Program-made: the position numbers and the translations under genes
The notes under the pieces: generated by a model
Databases searched by the model: none
What the model was told of the DNA's origin: nothing
What the model saw: the letters and a program-made list of their open reading frames with translations, nothing else
From: Brienomyrus brachyistius
Taxonomy: Eukaryota > Chordata > Actinopteri > Osteoglossiformes > Mormyridae
Reading direction: 5' to 3'
Assembly (NCBI RefSeq): GCF_023856365.1
Contig: NC_064539.1
Coordinates: 31,842,482-31,906,481 of the forward strand
DNA: 64,000 bases
Shown: positions 62,330-64,000 of the stretch, piece by piece
Position numbering within the stretch: the first letter of the stretch is position 1
Layout of the letters: every line of letters starts with the position of its first letter

Positions 62330-62479
62330 TAGGTGAGGCATAAGTGAGGAATGTGAGCCGTGACCATCGTGCAGTACCTTACAGCTCTCACACGTGAGCA
62401 GTCCGTAGTGATAACCGGATACTTTGTCCCCACAGACGGGACATAACTCTTCCAGATCGGCGCCGTAAGCAAACTCCAT
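53268..62479 (-). CDS. nr5a1: Nr5a1 (SF-1/Ff1), nuclear receptor subfamily 5 group A member 1
   Basis: Six coding exons on the minus strand: 62479-62378, 62226-62085, 60848-60223, 56584-56465, 56376-56229, 53521-53268. Joined length is 1392 bp, giving 463 aa (human 461). The DNA-binding domain has two C4 zinc fingers starting [16 protein letters not shown], with the P-box in CESCKGFFK. It is followed by the Ftz-F1 box ([20 protein letters not shown], about 90-109), which gives extended-half-site monomer binding. Sumoylation-type motifs IKLE (Lys119) and IKSE (Lys188) match known SF-1 sites in the hinge. The ligand-binding domain contains [14 protein letters not shown] and the C-terminal AF-2 helix LLLEML (451-456). 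SF-1 controls steroidogenic and gonadal/adrenal genes. Start is the ATG 17 nt into its exon. Teleosts carry two nr5a1 copies; I cannot say which this is. A Tc1/hAT nest lies in coding intron 3. Confidence 0.96.
53578..53700 (+). repeat. tRNA-derived SINE fragment in the last nr5a1 intron
   Basis: ACTTGGTAGGGCATTAAATT (A-box region) is followed by GGTTCTAATCCCATAGAGCA (B box) and CTACTGTAAGTGGTTTAAAG. It resembles the common fish SINE whose head reads GGTAGAGCATTGCATTAGCA. Antisense to nr5a1. Confidence 0.5.
54655..54890. repeat. Second copy of the TGGGGACC-ended dispersed repeat
   Basis: Shares with 22955-23146 the order: GTGGGGACTTTCC start, CCTTAACCCCTACCGAACCC, TTTTTAGTTTTTTGATTGCA, and a GTGGGG-containing end. 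Lies in the last nr5a1 intron. Confidence 0.6.
54991..55793. repeat. 50-bp minisatellite, 16 copies, in the last nr5a1 intron
   Basis: The unit is CCTGTGAGTGTCCCTGGGTC, CTTCAGTGTCTGTGAGCACA, CACAAACATG. The first two units at the left edge are the most diverged. Confidence 0.95.
55845..56125. repeat. Imperfect ~24-bp repeat
   Basis: Irregular units of CACAGCCCTGTTCCTCAGAC type, 11-12 copies, with variable spacers. Confidence 0.75.
57203..58371 (-). mobile_element. Tc1-like (Tc1/mariner) transposon, internally deleted
   Basis: 1169 bp with long inverted repeats (about 57203-57490 and 58083-58371, roughly 288 bp each), terminus CACTGAACAAAAATATAAAC (first base T at the left end), flanked by TA on both sides (57201-57202, 58372-58373). 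Encodes a shortened transposase. Arms look more than 95 percent alike by eye. Confidence 0.92.
57522..58073 (-). pseudogene. Tc1-like transposase with internal deletion
   Basis: 183 codons from the ATG at 58073, against about 340 in full-length Tc1 transposases. The N-terminal helix-turn-helix region is present ([20 protein letters not shown]). So is the C-terminal catalytic part with the second Asp (TDNARPHVA) and the Glu ([12 protein letters not shown]). The segment with the second DNA-binding helix region and the first catalytic Asp is missing between RLRPATQ and TDNARP, so the protein cannot be a working enzyme. Confidence 0.85.
58565..58685 (-). pseudogene. hAT transposase C-terminal fragment
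   Basis: The minus-strand frame reads [19 protein letters not shown], then [13 protein letters not shown]. This matches the conserved hAT dimerisation-domain pattern (SxRxFSxAGxIVxxxRxxL...FL). It lies inside the hAT remnant 57066-58929. No upstream transposase is left. Confidence 0.7.
58938..60090. other. Part of nr5a1 coding intron 3 without recognised features
   Basis: Unique AT-rich sequence, with an AAT trinucleotide run near 59488-59508. Confidence 0.45.
60097..60128. repeat. Interstitial telomere-type repeat
   Basis: Four to five tandem CCCTAA hexamers about 95 bp downstream (in gene sense) of the nr5a1 exon 3 splice donor, within the intron. Confidence 0.9.
60849..62084. other. nr5a1 coding intron 2
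   Basis: AT-rich intron with C homopolymers near 61709 and 61781. No other feature recognised. Confidence 0.6.
62262..62330. repeat. (AAT)n microsatellite in nr5a1 coding intron 1
   Basis: About 22 tandem AAT trinucleotides, 36 bp from the exon 2 acceptor (62227) and about 48 bp from the exon 1 donor (62377). Confidence 0.93.
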
Positions 62480-63081
62480 CAGCCTAAGTGTGGCACCTGG
62501 GACACACACTCTCACACTGAGCATTATTCGCTGTGTTTTTTAACAATAATTTTATTTTTTTGCATAATTATCAAATTATTCATTAAAACATGAATCATTA
62601 TTAATCCAGTTAATTATAAAACACATATTTAAAAAGTGTAAACCACAGTAAAATATCTTGAGAAAATATTACAGAGCGATAAAAACGAAATGAACACATT
62701 CAAAGTAAAGGTCTACAGTCAGGCAGTGGATTCTGTAAAAAAATAATCATTAGAGATATTAAACAAAGCAACTGACATAATAGAAATTCTTAAAATCGAA
62801 TAGACATAGAATAATCGCTAAGCCGATACAGAAACGATATATCATTATACAAAGAGAACATACAGGCCTATAATAAAAAACGCATACAGAAACAAGGTTT
62901 TCTGCAAACTACATCAATTATGAATTAATTATTTATATCCATATATCCATATATTTTATCTTAATTGTCATGCATGAGAACTAAGGTATGTGATATCTGT
63001 ATATATTTAACATTTCGGGAATCTTGTGTTTATTTGCAAAAGTCCCAAAGCCGTTGCCCTCATGTTCAGCGAAGTCGTTAC
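62480..63081. other. Putative nr5a1 5' UTR intron
   Basis: The acceptor GTGTCCCAG is at 62505-62497, giving a 5' UTR start of the ATG exon at 62496. A matching donor CAGACACAG|GTAACG lies at 63082/63081. The interval is AT-rich with no other feature. Confidence 0.5.
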
Positions 63082-63290
63082 CTGTGTCTGTCGCCAGGCT
63101 TGCAACTCGGGTACCGCGCGGATAGATCTCCTCTCTTCCGTCGTGCATTGAAGTAGGCAGCGAGGACGGACGCATCTCACGGTTTCGGTTACTGTCACAC
63201 CCGCACGGCGCGCGCTTCACCCCGCAAAGCGCACGTGTGCACGCTCCTGTCTGCACGGTGGAGGGGTGCCATACGGTGGATGCCCATCTG
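63082..63290 (-). promoter_or_regulatory. nr5a1: Candidate nr5a1 noncoding first exon and proximal promoter with E-box
   Basis: A GC-rich island in AT-rich surroundings ends (gene sense) in the splice donor GACACAG|GTAACG. An E-box CACGTG lies at 63232-63237. Mammalian NR5A1 also has a noncoding first exon and depends on a proximal CACGTG E-box bound by USF. The transcription start is not placed, and the similarity to the mammalian layout is inference. Confidence 0.45.
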
Positions 63291-63384
63291 CGTCCAGGTA
63301 TTCATCATGTGTCATATAAAAACCGTGAAAGGGGGCCGGACAAGAGTGACAGGGGACCACCCCTAATTAAACGTAATTCCCGCA

Positions 63385-63387
<3 letters not shown>

Positions 63388-63423
<36 letters not shown>
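63388..63423. repeat. (AAT)n microsatellite
   Basis: About 12 tandem AAT units upstream of nr5a1. Confidence 0.9.
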
Positions 63424-63424
<1 letters not shown>

Positions 63425-64000
63425 TTACTAGGCTAAAAGATTTTTATTTTCATAATGGCCCACCGTGCCAGGTACCTGTTGAAAACGCGCAAAACAAAAG
63501 TAACTTCTATTATCCATCCAGCTCAAAAAACGATTTTAATGGTTAAATTACATCAGCAAGTTGATATTCAATACATCTTGTCATGAATGAACGTCGCCTT
63601 TATTTTATATGAAGGTGATCTGTAAATGTGTCGCACAGAATCTACAATTATACGGCTACAGTTTTTGTGCTTTGTTTTTTTTTTTTTTTTTTTTTTTTGG
63701 TGTTAATAACAAAAAAAGTTCACTTGAAAAATTGGTCCACTGGATATAGGTCATATTTACGTGCCACATAATTGAAAAATGTAATTCTCTAAGACGTATT
63801 GGGTTTTTTTAAAAAAAAATCGCCACGAATATAAGCAGTAAAAACTCATATAATGTTATCAAATAATTCAATTACTTTTAAAAGAAATCAACATTAAAAC
63901 ATTATGAAATCAATGGTTTTTAAATGTCATAAATTTTATTCACTTGATTGGCTGTTCACACTTATTGCAATAATTGTTTTAATATTTTAAACGCCTATCG
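63424..64000. other. nr5a1 upstream flank, no gene seen
   Basis: AT-rich sequence with a 22-nt T homopolymer at about 63678. No gene recognised. Confidence 0.45.

Overview
This window is nuclear DNA of a ray-finned (teleost-type) fish. Evidence: three intron-containing vertebrate genes in the conserved order nek6 (+), psmb7 (-), nr5a1 (-), and the repeats around them (a Tc1-like transposon, tRNA-derived SINEs, hAT-type miniature elements, a Ty1/Copia retrotransposon, many minisatellites, long C and G homopolymers). I cannot name the species. In human 9q33.3 the same three genes lie in the same order and orientation.

Layout. 1-21.3 kb is repeat-rich and gene-poor: a LINE tail, a 77/154-bp satellite, two hAT-type MITEs with 8-bp target duplications (1841-2128 and 13355-13654), a 47-copy array of a 47-bp unit (6151-8360) grown inside a dispersed repeat, SINE pieces, and further arrays at 11.86, 16.9, 18.1, 18.8 and 20.3 kb. 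21.3-28.9 kb is nek6: nine coding exons, 310 aa. 29.1-33.7 kb is psmb7 on the other strand: eight exons, 277 aa, tail-to-tail with nek6. 33.8-53.2 kb is the psmb7-nr5a1 intergenic region. It holds a young LTR retrotransposon on the minus strand (35228-39348; identical 297-bp LTRs, proline-rich protein, no pol) and, about 0.5 kb further on, a complete Ty1/Copia element (39893-44791; identical 293-bp LTRs, one 1350-aa Gag-Pol ORF). After these come a fold-back element, three arrays and a SINE. 53.27-63.3 kb is nr5a1 (SF-1) on the minus strand: six coding exons, 463 aa. A Tc1-like element nested in a hAT remnant lies in its third coding intron. 63.3-64 kb is its upstream flank.

The splice-joined lengths of all three host genes are exact multiples of three with intact catalytic or DNA-binding residues, so all look functional. 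Nek6 is a mitotic kinase, Psmb7 is the trypsin-like beta2 subunit of the 20S proteasome, and Nr5a1 is the steroidogenic nuclear receptor. They are old neighbours, not one pathway.

Most worth a second look: (1) the minus-strand LTR element, which shows a Tf1/sushi-like self-priming arrangement with the primer site overlapping its start codon; (2) a 42-bp minisatellite in nek6 intron 6 that has copied the exon 6 end plus its splice donor about 14 times; (3) the intact, apparently very young Copia element with a half-tRNA-type primer site; (4) the stepped CGG array in the last psmb7 intron; (5) the nested transposons in nr5a1.
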